A stretch of DNA of 64,000 nucleotides from Amphibacillus marinus (GTDB lineage Bacteria; Bacillota; Bacilli; Bacillales; Amphibacillaceae), in contig NZ_FODJ01000002.1 of assembly GCF_900110345.1 (NCBI RefSeq), positions 62,001-126,000 of the forward strand. The letters run 5' to 3'. How positions within the stretch are numbered: position 1 is the stretch's first letter; each line of letters begins with the position of its first letter. Of the stretch, positions 37,604 to 47,554 are shown piece by piece. A program made the position numbers and the translations under genes. Under the pieces are notes generated by a model. It did not search any database. It saw only the letters and a program-made list of their open reading frames with translations, and was not told where the DNA came from.

Positions 37604-40210
37604 ATGGTTACAAAAATCGAAAAACAAAACATTGTACAGGAGCCTACTGTTGCAGAAAGCATTGATAAGCTAGCAACTAACGCACAGAAAGCACTCAAAG
37701 AAATGAAAAAGCTTAATCAAGAACAGGTTAACGACATTATTAAAGAAATGGCTCTTGCCGGTTTAGATAAGCATATGTATTTAGCTAAAATGGCTGTTGA
37801 GGAAACAGGTCGTGGCGTTTACGAAGATAAAATTATTAAGAACATTTTTGCAACAGAATATGTTTACCATAATGTTAAATATGATCGAACAATCGGTGTG
37901 ATAAGCGAGAATGAGCATGAAGGCGTTGTCGAAATAGCCGAACCAATTGGCGTTGTCGCAGGCGTAACACCTGTAACAAATCCGACATCAACAACGATGT
38001 TTAAGTCAATTATCTCAATTAAAACGGGTAACCCAATTATCTTTGCTTTCCACCCTTCTGCCCAGAAATGTAGTTCAGAAGCAGCTAATATTCTCTACCA
38101 GGCAGCAATTAAAGCTGGTGCGCCGGAGCATTGTATTCAGTGGATCGAAAAACCATCGATTGAGGCAACACAAACTTTAATGAAGCACCCAGGCGTTGCA
38201 ACAATTTTAGCAACTGGAGGTCCTGGCATGGTTAAATCAGCTTACAGCTCTGGAAAGCCTGCCTTAGGGGTTGGTGCTGGTAATGTTCCTTGCTATATTG
38301 AAAAAACAGCTCATGTCAAGCGTGCTGTTAACGACCTTATTCTATCTAAAACATTTGATAATGGTATGATCTGTGCATCAGAACAAGCAATGATTGTAGA
38401 TAAAGAAATCTACGACACCGTTAAACAAACGATGATTGATTACAACTGCTACTTCCTATCAGCAACTGAAAAAGCAAAGGTTGAGAAATTAGTTATAAAT
38501 GAGGATACTTGTGCTGTTAATCCTAAAATTGTTGGTATGAAACCGGTAAAGATTGCTGAAATGGCAGGTGTTAAAGTTCCTGAAGATACGAAGATTCTTG
38601 TTGCAGAAATCACAGGTGTCGGTCCAGACCACCCACTTTCTCGCGAAAAGCTAAGCCCAGTACTGGCTGCAATAAAAGTTAACAGCACTGAAGAAGGCTT
38701 GACACGCGCTGAAGAAATGCTTGAATTTGGTGGACTTGGTCACTCTGCAGTCATCCATGCCACAAATCAAGATGTCATTGACCAATTCGGGGCACGGATG
38801 AAGGCTGGACGTATTATTGTCAATGCACCATCGTCACAGGGAGCTATTGGAGATATCTATAACGCGTATATCCCGTCACTTACACTAGGCTGTGGTTCTT
38901 ACGGTGGTAACTCTGTATCAACAAACGTTGGCACGATGCACTTAATTAACGTTAAAAAAATGGCGAGAAGGAATAATAATATGCAATGGTTTAAAGTTCC
39001 ACCAAAAGTATACTTTGAGAAAAATTCAGTTCAATATTTAGCTAAAATGCCAAACATTTCTAAAGCTTTTATTGTTACCGATCCAATGATGGTTAAGCTC
39101 GGTTATGTTGATAAAGTACTCTATCATTTACGTAAACGCTCTGACTATGTACACTGTGAAATTTTCTCAGATGTAGAACCAGATCCATCTAAAGAAACGG
39201 TTATGCGCGGTGCTGAAGCAATGAATGCCTTTAGTCCAGATGTTATTATTGCCCTTGGTGGTGGTTCAGCAATGGATGCTGCAAAAGGAATGTGGTTATT
39301 CCATGAACACCCAGAAACAGATTTCAATGGCTTAAAGCAAAAATTCTTAGATATTCGCAAACGTGTTTATAAATATCCAGAGCTTGGTCAAAAGGCGCAA
39401 TTTGTTGCTATTCCGACTACATCTGGTACTGGTTCCGAGGTTACTTCATTCTCTGTTATTACTGACAAACAACAAAATGTAAAGTATCCTTTAGCTGACT
39501 ATGAGTTAACACCTGATGTGGCCATTATCGATCCACAGTTTGTCATGACTGTCCCTAAGGTCATTACTGCTGATACTGGTATGGATGTTTTGACACATGC
39601 AATTGAGGCGTACGTTTCGATTATGGCCAATGACTACACAGACGGTCTAGCCATTAAAGCGATTCAGCTCGTATTCGAATATTTACCAAAGGCTTATCAC
39701 AATGGTAGCGATGAAGTCGCCCGCGAAAAAATGCATAATGCTTCAACAATTGCTGGTATGGCATTTGCCAATGCCTTCCTAGGAATTAATCACAGTTTGG
39801 CTCACAAGCTTGGTGCAGAATTCCATATTGCACACGGTCGTGCTAATGCGATTTTAATGCCACATGTTATTCGCTATAATGCCCAAAAACCGTCGAAGTT
39901 CGTCTCATTTCCTAAATATGAGCACTTCATTGCTGACCAACGCTATGCTGAAATAGCTAAAGCTTTAGGTTTACCAGCAAAAACAACTGCTGAAGGTGTT
40001 GAAAGTTTAGTTAATGCGATCTTTAAACTAGCTAAAGAGCTTAACATTCCAATGAGCATTGCGGAAAACGGTGTTAACAAAAAAGATTTTGAAGCAAAGG
40101 TTGATTACTTAGCTGATCGCGCTTTTGAAGATCAATGTACAACAGCTAACCCTAAGCTACCACTTGTTACTGAATTAGCTGACGTTTATCGCAACGCTTT
40201 TAAAGGATAA
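37604..40210 (+). CDS. adhE: Bifunctional acetaldehyde-CoA/alcohol dehydrogenase
   Basis: 868 residues in two fused domains. The N-terminal aldehyde dehydrogenase has the catalytic Cys in DNGMICASEQAMI; the C-terminal iron alcohol dehydrogenase has GGGSAMDAAKGMW, TTSGTGSEVTSF and metal-binding GINHSLAHKLGAEFHIAHG. It takes acetyl-CoA from PflB to ethanol, oxidising two NADH. SD AGGAGG. Rex and cre sites lie upstream. Confidence 0.97.
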   Translation: MVTKIEKQNIVQEPTVAESIDKLATNAQKALKEMKKLNQEQVNDIIKEMALAGLDKHMYLAKMAVEETGRGVYEDKIIKNIFATEYVYHNVKYDRTIGVISENEHEGVVEIAEPIGVVAGVTPVTNPTSTTMFKSIISIKTGNPIIFAFHPSAQKCSSEAANILYQAAIKAGAPEHCIQWIEKPSIEATQTLMKHPGVATILATGGPGMVKSAYSSGKPALGVGAGNVPCYIEKTAHVKRAVNDLILSKTFDNGMICASEQAMIVDKEIYDTVKQTMIDYNCYFLSATEKAKVEKLVINEDTCAVNPKIVGMKPVKIAEMAGVKVPEDTKILVAEITGVGPDHPLSREKLSPVLAAIKVNSTEEGLTRAEEMLEFGGLGHSAVIHATNQDVIDQFGARMKAGRIIVNAPSSQGAIGDIYNAYIPSLTLGCGSYGGNSVSTNVGTMHLINVKKMARRNNNMQWFKVPPKVYFEKNSVQYLAKMPNISKAFIVTDPMMVKLGYVDKVLYHLRKRSDYVHCEIFSDVEPDPSKETVMRGAEAMNAFSPDVIIALGGGSAMDAAKGMWLFHEHPETDFNGLKQKFLDIRKRVYKYPELGQKAQFVAIPTTSGTGSEVTSFSVITDKQQNVKYPLADYELTPDVAIIDPQFVMTVPKVITADTGMDVLTHAIEAYVSIMANDYTDGLAIKAIQLVFEYLPKAYHNGSDEVAREKMHNASTIAGMAFANAFLGINHSLAHKLGAEFHIAHGRANAILMPHVIRYNAQKPSKFVSFPKYEHFIADQRYAEIAKALGLPAKTTAEGVESLVNAIFKLAKELNIPMSIAENGVNKKDFEAKVDYLADRAFEDQCTTANPKLPLVTELADVYRNAFKG

Positions 40211-40235
40211 CTCCCTATTTTAATAGTTATATACC

Positions 40236-40275
40236 AAATGAAGCCTCGTGTATTTAACACAAGGCTTCATTCCTT
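40236..40275 (+). terminator. adhE terminator
   Basis: Imperfect hairpin AATGAAGCCTCGTGT / AACACAAGGCTTCATT followed by CCTTTTTATT. It reaches into the end of the convergent gene at 40267. Confidence 0.8.
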
Positions 40276-40506
40276 TTTATTATGAAGCTGATCAAGGCGC
40301 TGTAAGTTTCGCTCAACTAATTCATCTAAGAACTGGTTAATTTCTTCTTGTACTTCTATTTCACCAGTCCGCTCCGTTTCTTTAAACCTCTCGAGTAAGA
40401 GAAAAAAGGTATAATAAATCCAGCTACTTGATGGCTCATCTGTAAAAATACTCCGTTCAAGCTCTTGCTGAATTTGCTCAAATAATTTATCTGTCAGAAC
40501 ACTCAC
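40267..40506 (-). CDS. Hypothetical small acidic protein
   Basis: 79 residues, probably a soluble helical protein; EEINQFLDELVERNLQRLDQL at the C-terminus looks like a coiled coil. The start appears to be a GTG (40504-40506) and is not certain. It lies six bases after the next upstream gene, so both are one transcript. No family recognised. Confidence 0.6.
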   Translation of the reverse strand: MSVLTDKLFEQIQQELERSIFTDEPSSSWIYYTFFLLLERFKETERTGEIEVQEEINQFLDELVERNLQRLDQLHNKKE

Positions 40507-40512
40507 CTCACT

Positions 40513-41055
40513 TTAATCTGTGACTGCAATAAAAATAGGATTTAACACTGCTTGACCATCCGGATACTCATTCGTATAAATAAAGCCTTCAATACTTAAA
40601 CTATAGGCTTCTTCTGCTTTCCAAGTAATTGCAAAATTAGCAAATTGAATCGTTCTATCTGCTAATAAACCTTCTTCTGGTAGATATGTAAACCAATATT
40701 GATCATGGTTATTTTCAACAAGTTGCCAAGCCGTTTGTTGACCTGCTTTCTTCCCATGATCATTCTCATTAATATATTTTCCAGAAAACTGATAAGGAAG
40801 TGAGGCATCAATCTTAATACAGATGGTTAACTGCTCAATTGGTTTAGCTGTATGATTTGCGATATAGAAACTAGCATTTAAAATGGAAGATTCATTGACT
40901 GCTGTTGCTAGATTTAATGAATGTGTGTAATAGCCTAATAAAACTGGCTCTATTAAATCTTCTTGCTTATGGTTATTTCGGAGTTTCTGATAAAGTTGCT
41001 CCCAGCTATTATCAAGCTCAATCAACTTTTCCTTGGTCTTTTCCCAATTTTGCAT
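40513..41055 (-). CDS. Hypothetical protein, possible spore-associated
   Basis: 180 residues, N-terminal helix (WEKTKEKLIELDNSWEQLYQ) then a beta-rich region ending in YPDGQAVLNPIFIAVTD. No signal peptide or membrane segment. Start ATG after GGGAGGGG. The neighbouring Cys-rich and coiled-coil genes hint at a spore or envelope role, but this is only context. Confidence 0.65.
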   Translation of the reverse strand: MQNWEKTKEKLIELDNSWEQLYQKLRNNHKQEDLIEPVLLGYYTHSLNLATAVNESSILNASFYIANHTAKPIEQLTICIKIDASLPYQFSGKYINENDHGKKAGQQTAWQLVENNHDQYWFTYLPEEGLLADRTIQFANFAITWKAEEAYSLSIEGFIYTNEYPDGQAVLNPIFIAVTD

Positions 41056-41181
41056 GGTGGTCCCCTCCTTTTATCTAAACATATGCTAACTAATCAGCAT
41101 TTATTAATTTGAATACCAACTTGCAAAAATATAGCTACTATCGAAACCAGCCAACCCATCGCTAACTAAAGCAAGAATAAT

Positions 41182-41220
41182 AAAAAAAGAGTTACTCTCA
41201 CTATTGTGAAAATAACTCTT
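41182..41220 (-). terminator. Terminator after the Cys-rich protein gene
   Basis: Minus strand AAGAGTTAT...GTAACTCTT followed by TTTTTTTA, ten bases beyond the stop at 41230. Confidence 0.8.
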
Positions 41221-41229
41221 GAAATCACA

Positions 41230-41919
41230 CTATTTCTTTGGTCCGCACGGTCTGCCTGATCCAGGGAAAACAATTGGACACTGTGGTGGAATAATTGGAC
41301 TTGGGCATTCATCAATAGCTAATAAATCACGTGGTTCACAGAAGCTTGCTTCTAATTCCAATGTCACATCAGCAACCGATTGAACGCTTTGACAAACAAC
41401 AAGAGAAACATCCATACTTTCAAATGTAGTGGCCACACAATTTACACTTGCGCTACATGTTACATCTGAAACTCGCACAACAAGTCGTGTACCCTCTGGG
41501 GCGCAGAGGAAAACAGACTCCGGAATTGTAATTTCGACTGGATCAGCCAATTCTAGAAATGGTGTTGTTCCGTCAAATCCGCTAAATTCAACAATTAAGC
41601 TTAATGTTTTCTCAAATGCTACTCGCTGTAAGGTGACACGCTTACCATCAATGATAAATTCTCTGTCTTCTCTTTCGGCAGTCTCCACTACCGGAATCTC
41701 TGCGTTAGGTGGTAACGGCTCCCCACTCAAAGGATCTACTAAATAGCATCTAATTGTTAAGTTACTTACAGTTGGTCCACACGGATCAATTGGCAACACA
41801 CCCCAGTCGGCTGCAGGTACGTTTTGATTTACTGTTTCCCGTAGAATAACCCAATCATATACCTTCTCCGCATTAAAGCAAAGTAGTTCTTCCCCTGGAT
41901 GCGGTGGTCGATTCAACAT
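41230..41919 (-). CDS. Cys-containing, beta-rich protein, possible spore surface protein
   Basis: 229 residues, no signal peptide, with about ten cysteines spread over the length and Pro-rich ends (PSPIIPPQCPIVFPG). The N-terminal CFNAEKVYDWVILRE resembles a VYDWV-type start seen in Bacillaceae spore-related proteins, from memory only. The cysteines would suit disulfide-linked coat or exosporium material. Start ATG after AAAGGAG; monocistronic with its own terminator. Confidence 0.5.
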   Translation of the reverse strand: MLNRPPHPGEELLCFNAEKVYDWVILRETVNQNVPAADWGVLPIDPCGPTVSNLTIRCYLVDPLSGEPLPPNAEIPVVETAEREDREFIIDGKRVTLQRVAFEKTLSLIVEFSGFDGTTPFLELADPVEITIPESVFLCAPEGTRLVVRVSDVTCSASVNCVATTFESMDVSLVVCQSVQSVADVTLELEASFCEPRDLLAIDECPSPIIPPQCPIVFPGSGRPCGPKK

Positions 41920-42106
41920 ATGCTCTACTCCTTTACTGATAATTTTTTTATTTCAATAACAAAATATGTGTATAACCTGATTATGCTCTGTGCAAAAGTC
42001 TAGTTTATAGTCATTTTGTTCAAAACAGGCACCAGCCCAAGCTAAACACGCAAGTAAGCATAGCTGCATATATTAATCAGTAGGCAATACGACGAGGTGA
42101 ACAGCA

Positions 42107-43045
42107 ATGATTAACCCAAATCAAGATTGGCGAATGCAACAGCAACGCTATGAAAGAATTATTAAAAGCTATCAGCTTAACGATTTAAGCGATGCATACA
42201 GTTCATTACAGGAAAGCTACCAGTCGGTTGTCAGACAATTAAATAAATATATGGACAAACAGAAGCAGCTTGAGGATACGCTTGCTATGAAAGAAGTAGA
42301 ACTTAACACTTTAAAACAACAACGCTCTGATTTAGCAAATCCCATTGATACCTTAGTGGAAGAACAGCTTAGCAACCTATTCATCTATCATATTGAGACA
42401 TTTGAGCAGCTTCTCGAACTCTTCGTCAATAGCCAGCAACACACGTTAAAGGAGGTGGATACAACAATGTCTGATGATGTGCAACCAGATCAAGCAAAGC
42501 AGCTTGGTCAAGGTAAAGTGAGGGAAGCAGAGCAAGTCACTCTTAATGAGGAACCAAAACGTTTTAATTTTAACGATTTAAAATCTTATCAATCAGCCTA
42601 TATTGTTCCTGATCGCAAAGAAACACAATCAAATTCATTACGCAGTCCTCAAATTTACCTAGATAAGAAAAAAGTACTGATGAAGTTGAAGGAAAAACAG
42701 CTACAAAGGCTTTTAGATGAAGCAGAGGCACTTCACCAGTTAACGAAGCGAAAAGAGCAGGTAACGAATGAAGAAGGAACAGAAAGCACACAAAAGGAAG
42801 AACATCCCTCTGAACTGACATCAACAACTGAAGAGGCTATCCCAGTTGAAACAAAAGAAGAACTAACTACTATTAAGAAAGATGAGATACCCACTACGGC
42901 TAATGAGGAGAAAATACCTGCTATTAAGGAAGAAGCAGCACCTGCAACTAATGAAGAAAAATTACCTACTGTTACTCAAGGTGAACTAACTGGATTCCAG
43001 AAGGCCATTGCACAATTAAAAAAGCTCTTCTCTCCCAACGGATAA
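42107..43045 (+). CDS. Coiled-coil protein with Glu/Thr/Pro-rich degenerate repeats
   Basis: 312 residues. Residues 1-75 are strongly coiled-coil (YQSVVRQLNKYMDKQKQLED). A linker and a second helical part (KKKVLMKLKEKQLQRLLDEA) follow. The last 90 residues are low-complexity, with repeated segments such as TNEEKLPT and NEEKIPAIKEE, then a helical basic end (FQKAIAQLKKLF). No signal peptide. Family unknown; the adjacent 32-residue Cys peptide may be co-transcribed (78-base gap). Confidence 0.65.
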   Translation: MINPNQDWRMQQQRYERIIKSYQLNDLSDAYSSLQESYQSVVRQLNKYMDKQKQLEDTLAMKEVELNTLKQQRSDLANPIDTLVEEQLSNLFIYHIETFEQLLELFVNSQQHTLKEVDTTMSDDVQPDQAKQLGQGKVREAEQVTLNEEPKRFNFNDLKSYQSAYIVPDRKETQSNSLRSPQIYLDKKKVLMKLKEKQLQRLLDEAEALHQLTKRKEQVTNEEGTESTQKEEHPSELTSTTEEAIPVETKEELTTIKKDEIPTTANEEKIPAIKEEAAPATNEEKLPTVTQGELTGFQKAIAQLKKLFSPNG

Positions 43046-43123
43046 AGACGAGCTAGTCATTTTCCCAGTCAGTTTTCTAATAACCGCATACGCTATAGTA
43101 GTCAAGATGAGGAGGAAACTAAA

Positions 43124-43222
43124 ATGGCTACAAGACGTGTTGTCAAAGCTACTCCTGTCAAAAAGGGTGGCTGCGGGTGTGGCAAGAAAAAGGTAATTAG
43201 ACGACCCAAGCAAACTAAATAG
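43124..43222 (+). CDS. 32-residue basic Cys-rich peptide
   Basis: ATG at 43124 follows the perfect ribosome site GAGGAGG. The peptide is basic (MATRRVVKATPVKK, then GGCGCGKKK) and has two cysteines in a GGCGCG motif. It ends seven bases before a strong terminator. Such Gly-Cys peptides are common near spore coat genes, but no family is recognised. Confidence 0.65.
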   Translation: MATRRVVKATPVKKGGCGCGKKKVIRRPKQTK

Positions 43223-43229
43223 TACATCA

Positions 43230-43265
43230 AAAGGCAAGGTGCCTATATTTAAGCACCTTGCCTTT
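43230..43265. terminator. Bidirectional terminator
   Basis: Perfect 13-bp stem AAAGGCAAGGTGC / GCACCTTGCCTTT, between the Cys-rich peptide and the convergent DUF1360 gene. Confidence 0.85.
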
Positions 43266-43269
43266 AACC

Positions 43270-43623
43270 TTAACCAAATGTCTCAATTAGAAATTGAATA
43301 CTACTCGCCAATGCCGCGATACTAAGCACTGAGATAATAAAAGAAAACACAACTGGAAAGATTGACAAACCAGCTAATAGGAACAAAGCTGACCAAATTG
43401 AGACACACCAATGACAGGCGTAAAGCTCGCCAAAATGGTAACGAAATCCTTCTCCTCTGCCTCTCGTGATAATCTCAACAGCCCCTTCTTCATCAAGAGG
43501 GTGCTCTATTTCCTCAATCAGAAATGCTCGCAGTCGATTTGAAATATAATCGTAGCGTAATAAGCGCATTAATCTTAGGGTAGCTAACGCAAGCATAACA
43601 AATTCAATGGCCGAAAACGTCAT
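43270..43623 (-). CDS. DUF1360 membrane protein (YjcA-like)
   Basis: 117 residues: N-terminal hydrophobic segment with LRLMRLLRYDYIS, the typical YACHWCVSIW motif, and a C-terminal hydrophobic hairpin. DUF1360 members in Bacillus are small membrane proteins linked to sporulation. Start ATG after AAGGTGG. Monocistronic. Confidence 0.8.
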   Translation of the reverse strand: MTFSAIEFVMLALATLRLMRLLRYDYISNRLRAFLIEEIEHPLDEEGAVEIITRGRGEGFRYHFGELYACHWCVSIWSALFLLAGLSIFPVVFSFIISVLSIAALASSIQFLIETFG

Positions 43624-43691
43624 TCAAATCACCCACCTTTTTAACAACTACTATAGTCTATGCAGGTAATCTGCTTATTGCTTTTCCTTTT

Positions 43692-44468
43692 TTAACATCG
43701 CCATATTTGTGGACGTTTATGATGCCAACTTAAGTCAACCTCAATCCCAAAGAAATGACTTAAGGTCTGTTTCGTTAATAAATCTTGTGTCAATCCAGAG
43801 GCAAACACCTCCCCGGACTTTAGCATTAATGTTTGTTTAAAAATAGGCAATAGCTCGTCGACATGATGTGTAACATACAGAATAGTTGGTGCATTTGCTC
43901 TGGAACCGATTGTCTCAACTGCATCGAGGAGCTGCTCTTTAGCTAAGAAATCCAAACCATTAGTCGGTTCATCAAGGATTAGTAATTTAGGATTGCCCAT
44001 TAATGACCGTGCAATCATAACCCGTTGCCGTTCCCCTTGCGATAGTGTGTAAAAGGGACGATTAGCATAATGAAAGCAACCCAATTCTTTAAGTAAATCT
44101 TTAGCACGTTCGCGCATATCATCTGTCGGCGTTGCATACAAACCGATCGAGGCAAACCCGCCACTAAGTATAATTTGATACGCGCTATCCTCTTCATAAA
44201 AACGACCCTGTAAGGTCTGAGAGACTAAACCAATATCTTGCCTAAGCGCTTCCCCTAGCTCATCTTTCCCAAACCTCCGACCTAACACTTCCACTTCTCC
44301 AGTTGTTGGAAAGTGATAAGCACTTAGCATATGTAACAACGCTGTCTTACCCGCTCCATTTAAGCCTAATAATGCCCAATGCTCGCCTTGCTTTACTTCC
44401 CAATTTATCTGATTGAGAATCCAACGACCGTTTCTTAATAAACCAACTTCTCTTAGTTTTAAAACCAT
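43692..44468 (-). CDS. ABC transporter ATP-binding protein (YlmA-like)
   Basis: 258 residues. Walker A GLNGAGKTALL, signature LSQGERQRVMIARSL (unusual Q for G), Walker B LLILDEPTNGLD, and switch YVTHHVDEL. No permease or binding protein lies next to it, as is usual for YlmA/PhrA-type orphan ATPases whose role is unclear. Start ATG after GAAGGGGGAAG. Confidence 0.82.
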   Translation of the reverse strand: MVLKLREVGLLRNGRWILNQINWEVKQGEHWALLGLNGAGKTALLHMLSAYHFPTTGEVEVLGRRFGKDELGEALRQDIGLVSQTLQGRFYEEDSAYQIILSGGFASIGLYATPTDDMRERAKDLLKELGCFHYANRPFYTLSQGERQRVMIARSLMGNPKLLILDEPTNGLDFLAKEQLLDAVETIGSRANAPTILYVTHHVDELLPIFKQTLMLKSGEVFASGLTQDLLTKQTLSHFFGIEVDLSWHHKRPQIWRC

Positions 44469-44677
44469 ACTTCCCCCTCTTTTCGCAACACATTTCTCTT
44501 CTATTATCGCTCAATTAACTGAAAATTTCGAGTTTTTTATTCGAGGTTTAAATAACAAATTTGCTTTAAATAAGAGGATTCGAAACAATTTAGCCGAAAT
44601 TCTTACTTTAACCAAGCTTAAATTCACTTCAACCGAATTTATTCATATTAATTCCGAATTATCGCCCTTTAGCTGAT

Positions 44678-44706
44678 TTGAGCTTATCTTTGAATCGTAT
44701 TATGAT
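44678..44706 (+). promoter_or_regulatory. ectA promoter
   Basis: TTGAGC (44678-44683), 17-base spacer, TATGAT (44701-44706). Three CCGAA repeats lie upstream (44594, 44633, 44654). Confidence 0.6.
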
Positions 44707-44756
44707 TATAAGCGTGTGAGTTTGTTATGACTTCTCACGAAGAAAGGAGCAGATTT

Positions 44757-45299
44757 ATGATTAAAGATAAGATCGTACTTTCCCCTCCAAACCGTGAGGA
44801 CGGCAAAGCAATGTGGACAATAGTCACCAACACATCGCTTGATGATAATTCCGCTTATAAATACATTATGATGAGTCACTATTTTAGCGATACCTGTGTT
44901 GTAGCAAAGCTAGATGGTAAAGTTGTTGGTTTTATTACTGGCTTTATCCCACCCAAACAGTCCGATACTGTCTTTGTTTGGCAGATTGGCGTCGATCCCA
45001 ACTATAAAGGGAATGGCATTGGGCTATCACTGTTAAATCAACTTGTTAATCAAGTCAAAGCGCAAGACATTAACTATGTCGAAGCTACCGTGACACCCTC
45101 TAATCAAGCCTCTCAGGCACTTTTTAAGAAACTTGCGCTACAGCAGCAAACCGAATGCAATATTGAAAGCTTCTTTACGCAGGACTTATTTCCAGATGAG
45201 GAACCATACGAAGAAGAATTAAAATTTAAAATCGGACCATTAAAAGATAAAAAAGACCTAGGGGGTAGTAAAAATGTCAGAAGATATGAAAGTATTTGA
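44757..45299 (+). CDS. ectA: Diaminobutyrate acetyltransferase
   Basis: About 180-residue GNAT enzyme that acetylates L-2,4-diaminobutyrate. [22 protein letters not shown] is the acetyl-CoA loop; [20 protein letters not shown] is family-typical. An earlier ATG (44727) lacks a ribosome site, while AAAGGAG precedes 44757. It overlaps ectB by 26 bases. Second step of ectoine synthesis. Confidence 0.95.
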   Translation: MIKDKIVLSPPNREDGKAMWTIVTNTSLDDNSAYKYIMMSHYFSDTCVVAKLDGKVVGFITGFIPPKQSDTVFVWQIGVDPNYKGNGIGLSLLNQLVNQVKAQDINYVEATVTPSNQASQALFKKLALQQQTECNIESFFTQDLFPDEEPYEEELKFKIGPLKDKKDLGGSKNVRRYESI

Positions 45300-46548
45300 A
45301 AACTTAGAATCCGAAGTGAGAAGCTATGTAAGAAGCTTCCCAACCATTTTCACCAAAACAAAAGGCTCTAAAATGTGGGACAACAAAGGCAATACCTACA
45401 TTGACTTCTTTTCAGGGGCAGGGGCATTAAATTATGGTCACAATGATGAGCATATGAAACAAAAGCTAATTGACTATATTTTAAGTGATGGCATTACTCA
45501 TTCACTTGATATGGCCTCTGAAGCTAAAGCCCAGTTTTTAACAGCTTTTAACACTATTATTCTCGAACCAAGAAACATGGATTATAAAATAATGTTTCCC
45601 GGTCCAACAGGCACTAATACTGTAGAGAGCGCATTAAAGCTTGCACGCAAAGTTACCGGTAGGACTGAAGTCATCAGCTTTACCAATGGCTTTCACGGGA
45701 TGACGCTTGGCGCACTATCAGTAACTGGAAACTCTGCAAAGCGGGAAGGAGCAGGTATACCGTTACAAAACGTATCTACTATGCCATATGATAACTATGT
45801 TGATAATCAAAGCTCCATTAATTTTATCGAGCGTTTTCTTGAAGACAACGGTAGTGGAGTAGCTATTCCAGCAGCAATGATTCTAGAAACCGTGCAAGGT
45901 GAAGGTGGTATTAATGCCGCTAGCTTTGAATGGATGAAGGAAATTGAAGCACTGTGTAAGCGTTGGGGTATTCTCCTAATTGTCGATGAGGTCCAAGCAG
46001 GTGTTGGGCGAACAGGAAGCTTCTTTAGCTTCGAACCAGCTGGAATTAAGCCTGATATTATTTGCATGTCAAAATCACTAAGTGGTTATGGCTTACCATT
46101 TGCCGCTACACTCATTCGCCCTGAAATTGATCAATTCGCTCCTGGTGAGCACAACGGGACTTTTAGAGGAAATAACCATGCCTTTATTACCGCAACAGCA
46201 GCACTTGATTATTGGAAAGACAACAAGCTGGGAGCGCGTGTTAATCATTTAGCAACAAAGACAGAAGATTTCCTTAATGACCTTGTCATTCGTTATCCCA
46301 AACTGCAAGGGGAGGTGCGAGGTAGGGGCTTAATGACAGGTGTTGCCTGTGGAGTTAAAGACTTAGCGAATAAGATTACTGCCAAAGCCTTTGAGCTTGG
46401 GTTAATTATGGAAACAGCTGGTGCTAAAGATGAGGTCTTTAAGCTCTTTCCTGCCTTAACTATTAGTGACGAAGAATTAGGTACTGGACTAAAGATTATT
46501 GAAAAAAGTGTTGAACTAGTTTTAGAAACAGAAACACAACTTGTGTAA
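45274..46548 (+). CDS. ectB: Diaminobutyrate--2-oxoglutarate transaminase
   Basis: 424-residue class III PLP aminotransferase. [14 protein letters not shown] holds the PLP-binding Asp and [12 protein letters not shown] the Schiff-base Lys. It makes diaminobutyrate from aspartate semialdehyde, the first step of ectoine synthesis. SD GGGGGTAG. Overlaps ectA. Confidence 0.97.
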   Translation: MSEDMKVFENLESEVRSYVRSFPTIFTKTKGSKMWDNKGNTYIDFFSGAGALNYGHNDEHMKQKLIDYILSDGITHSLDMASEAKAQFLTAFNTIILEPRNMDYKIMFPGPTGTNTVESALKLARKVTGRTEVISFTNGFHGMTLGALSVTGNSAKREGAGIPLQNVSTMPYDNYVDNQSSINFIERFLEDNGSGVAIPAAMILETVQGEGGINAASFEWMKEIEALCKRWGILLIVDEVQAGVGRTGSFFSFEPAGIKPDIICMSKSLSGYGLPFAATLIRPEIDQFAPGEHNGTFRGNNHAFITATAALDYWKDNKLGARVNHLATKTEDFLNDLVIRYPKLQGEVRGRGLMTGVACGVKDLANKITAKAFELGLIMETAGAKDEVFKLFPALTISDEELGTGLKIIEKSVELVLETETQLV

Positions 46549-46561
46549 GGAGGCTATTATT

Positions 46562-46951
46562 ATGAAGGTTGTTTCATTAGATGATGTATTAGGAACAGAG
46601 CATGAAGTTGACGGTGGTAACTGGATTAGTAGACGGTTAATTATGAAGAAAGACAACATGGGTTATTCAGTAAATGATACGATTATTAAAGCTGGTACAG
46701 AGACACATATTTGGTACCAGAATCACCTTGAATCTGTTTATTGTATTGAAGGTGAGGGTGAAGTTGTTACACTGAGTGACAACAAGGTTTGGCCCATTAA
46801 AGCAAACCAACTATATGCATTAGATCAAAATGACGAGCACTTATTACGTGCTCAAACAACAATGCGAATGGTTTGTGTTTTTAATCCAGCATTGTCAGGT
46901 CACGAAGTTCATGATGAGCATGGTGTCTATCCAGTTGATGACTCACAATAG
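46562..46951 (+). CDS. ectC: L-ectoine synthase
   Basis: 129-residue cupin that cyclises N-acetyl-diaminobutyrate to ectoine. [19 protein letters not shown] at the N-terminus, [25 protein letters not shown] (metal ligands) and [10 protein letters not shown]. An upstream ATG (46541) overlaps ectB; AAGGAGG gives the start at 46562. Followed by a strong terminator, so there is no ectD here and the product should be ectoine rather than hydroxyectoine. Confidence 0.96.
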   Translation: MKVVSLDDVLGTEHEVDGGNWISRRLIMKKDNMGYSVNDTIIKAGTETHIWYQNHLESVYCIEGEGEVVTLSDNKVWPIKANQLYALDQNDEHLLRAQTTMRMVCVFNPALSGHEVHDEHGVYPVDDSQ

Positions 46952-46955
46952 ACCT

Positions 46956-46992
46956 AAAACGATCACAGAAATAATTTTTGTGATCGTTTTTT
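46956..46992 (+). terminator. ectABC terminator
   Basis: AAAACGATCACA / TGTGATCGTTTTTT hairpin with T-run after ectC. Confidence 0.9.
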
Positions 46993-47109
46993 CGTATACT
47001 TTTATCTTATTTGCAGATCTAGCTTATTGGATACTTCAAAAATACTTTTATTAAATAAAAGTTTAGTTACCATCTCTTTTTGGTATACTAATAACGAGGT
47101 GATTGTCCA

Positions 47110-47538
47110 ATGCCAAATATTGATGATTATTTAAATGAAGGTATACATGGCTCTAGGCAGACTAAGCCTGATGAGCGTAGAAAGTTTTTAGGCAGCTTAA
47201 GGGAAAGAACAGCTTTTGCCTTAACAATTGAACAGGTTGAGGCTGAACAAGGGCTTGAGCAATTTGCCAATAAGCTATCAAAAAATAAAAAAGCAGAGCT
47301 TCTCCTTAATGGTGTAATCTCTATAAATCTACTTAAGCCATACCGCAAATTAGCAAATGATTATGACATTCCATACACATTAATTGACGATAAAGATTGT
47401 CAGAATGCATTTGGCCTTGTCCTTTGCTACAAGCAAGCTATTGATTCTGCTGAAATTTTATATGTGGAGCAACAATTAGAACAACCAGCTCAGAATAAGC
47501 TACCTTTTTGGAAAAAACTACTTGGTTATCAAGAATAG
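47110..47538 (+). CDS. yueI: YueI-family protein (DUF1694)
   Basis: 142 residues. RRKFLGSLRERTAFALTIEQ near the N-terminus and DIPYTLIDDKDCQNAFGLVL are characteristic of YueI/DUF1694. It is soluble, with an L7Ae-like fold predicted for the family; function unknown. Start ATG after GAGGTG. The following tocopherol-cyclase-like frame begins within 20 bases of its stop. Confidence 0.85.
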   Translation: MPNIDDYLNEGIHGSRQTKPDERRKFLGSLRERTAFALTIEQVEAEQGLEQFANKLSKNKKAELLLNGVISINLLKPYRKLANDYDIPYTLIDDKDCQNAFGLVLCYKQAIDSAEILYVEQQLEQPAQNKLPFWKKLLGYQE

Positions 47539-47554
47539 AAAGGCTTGATCGCAC

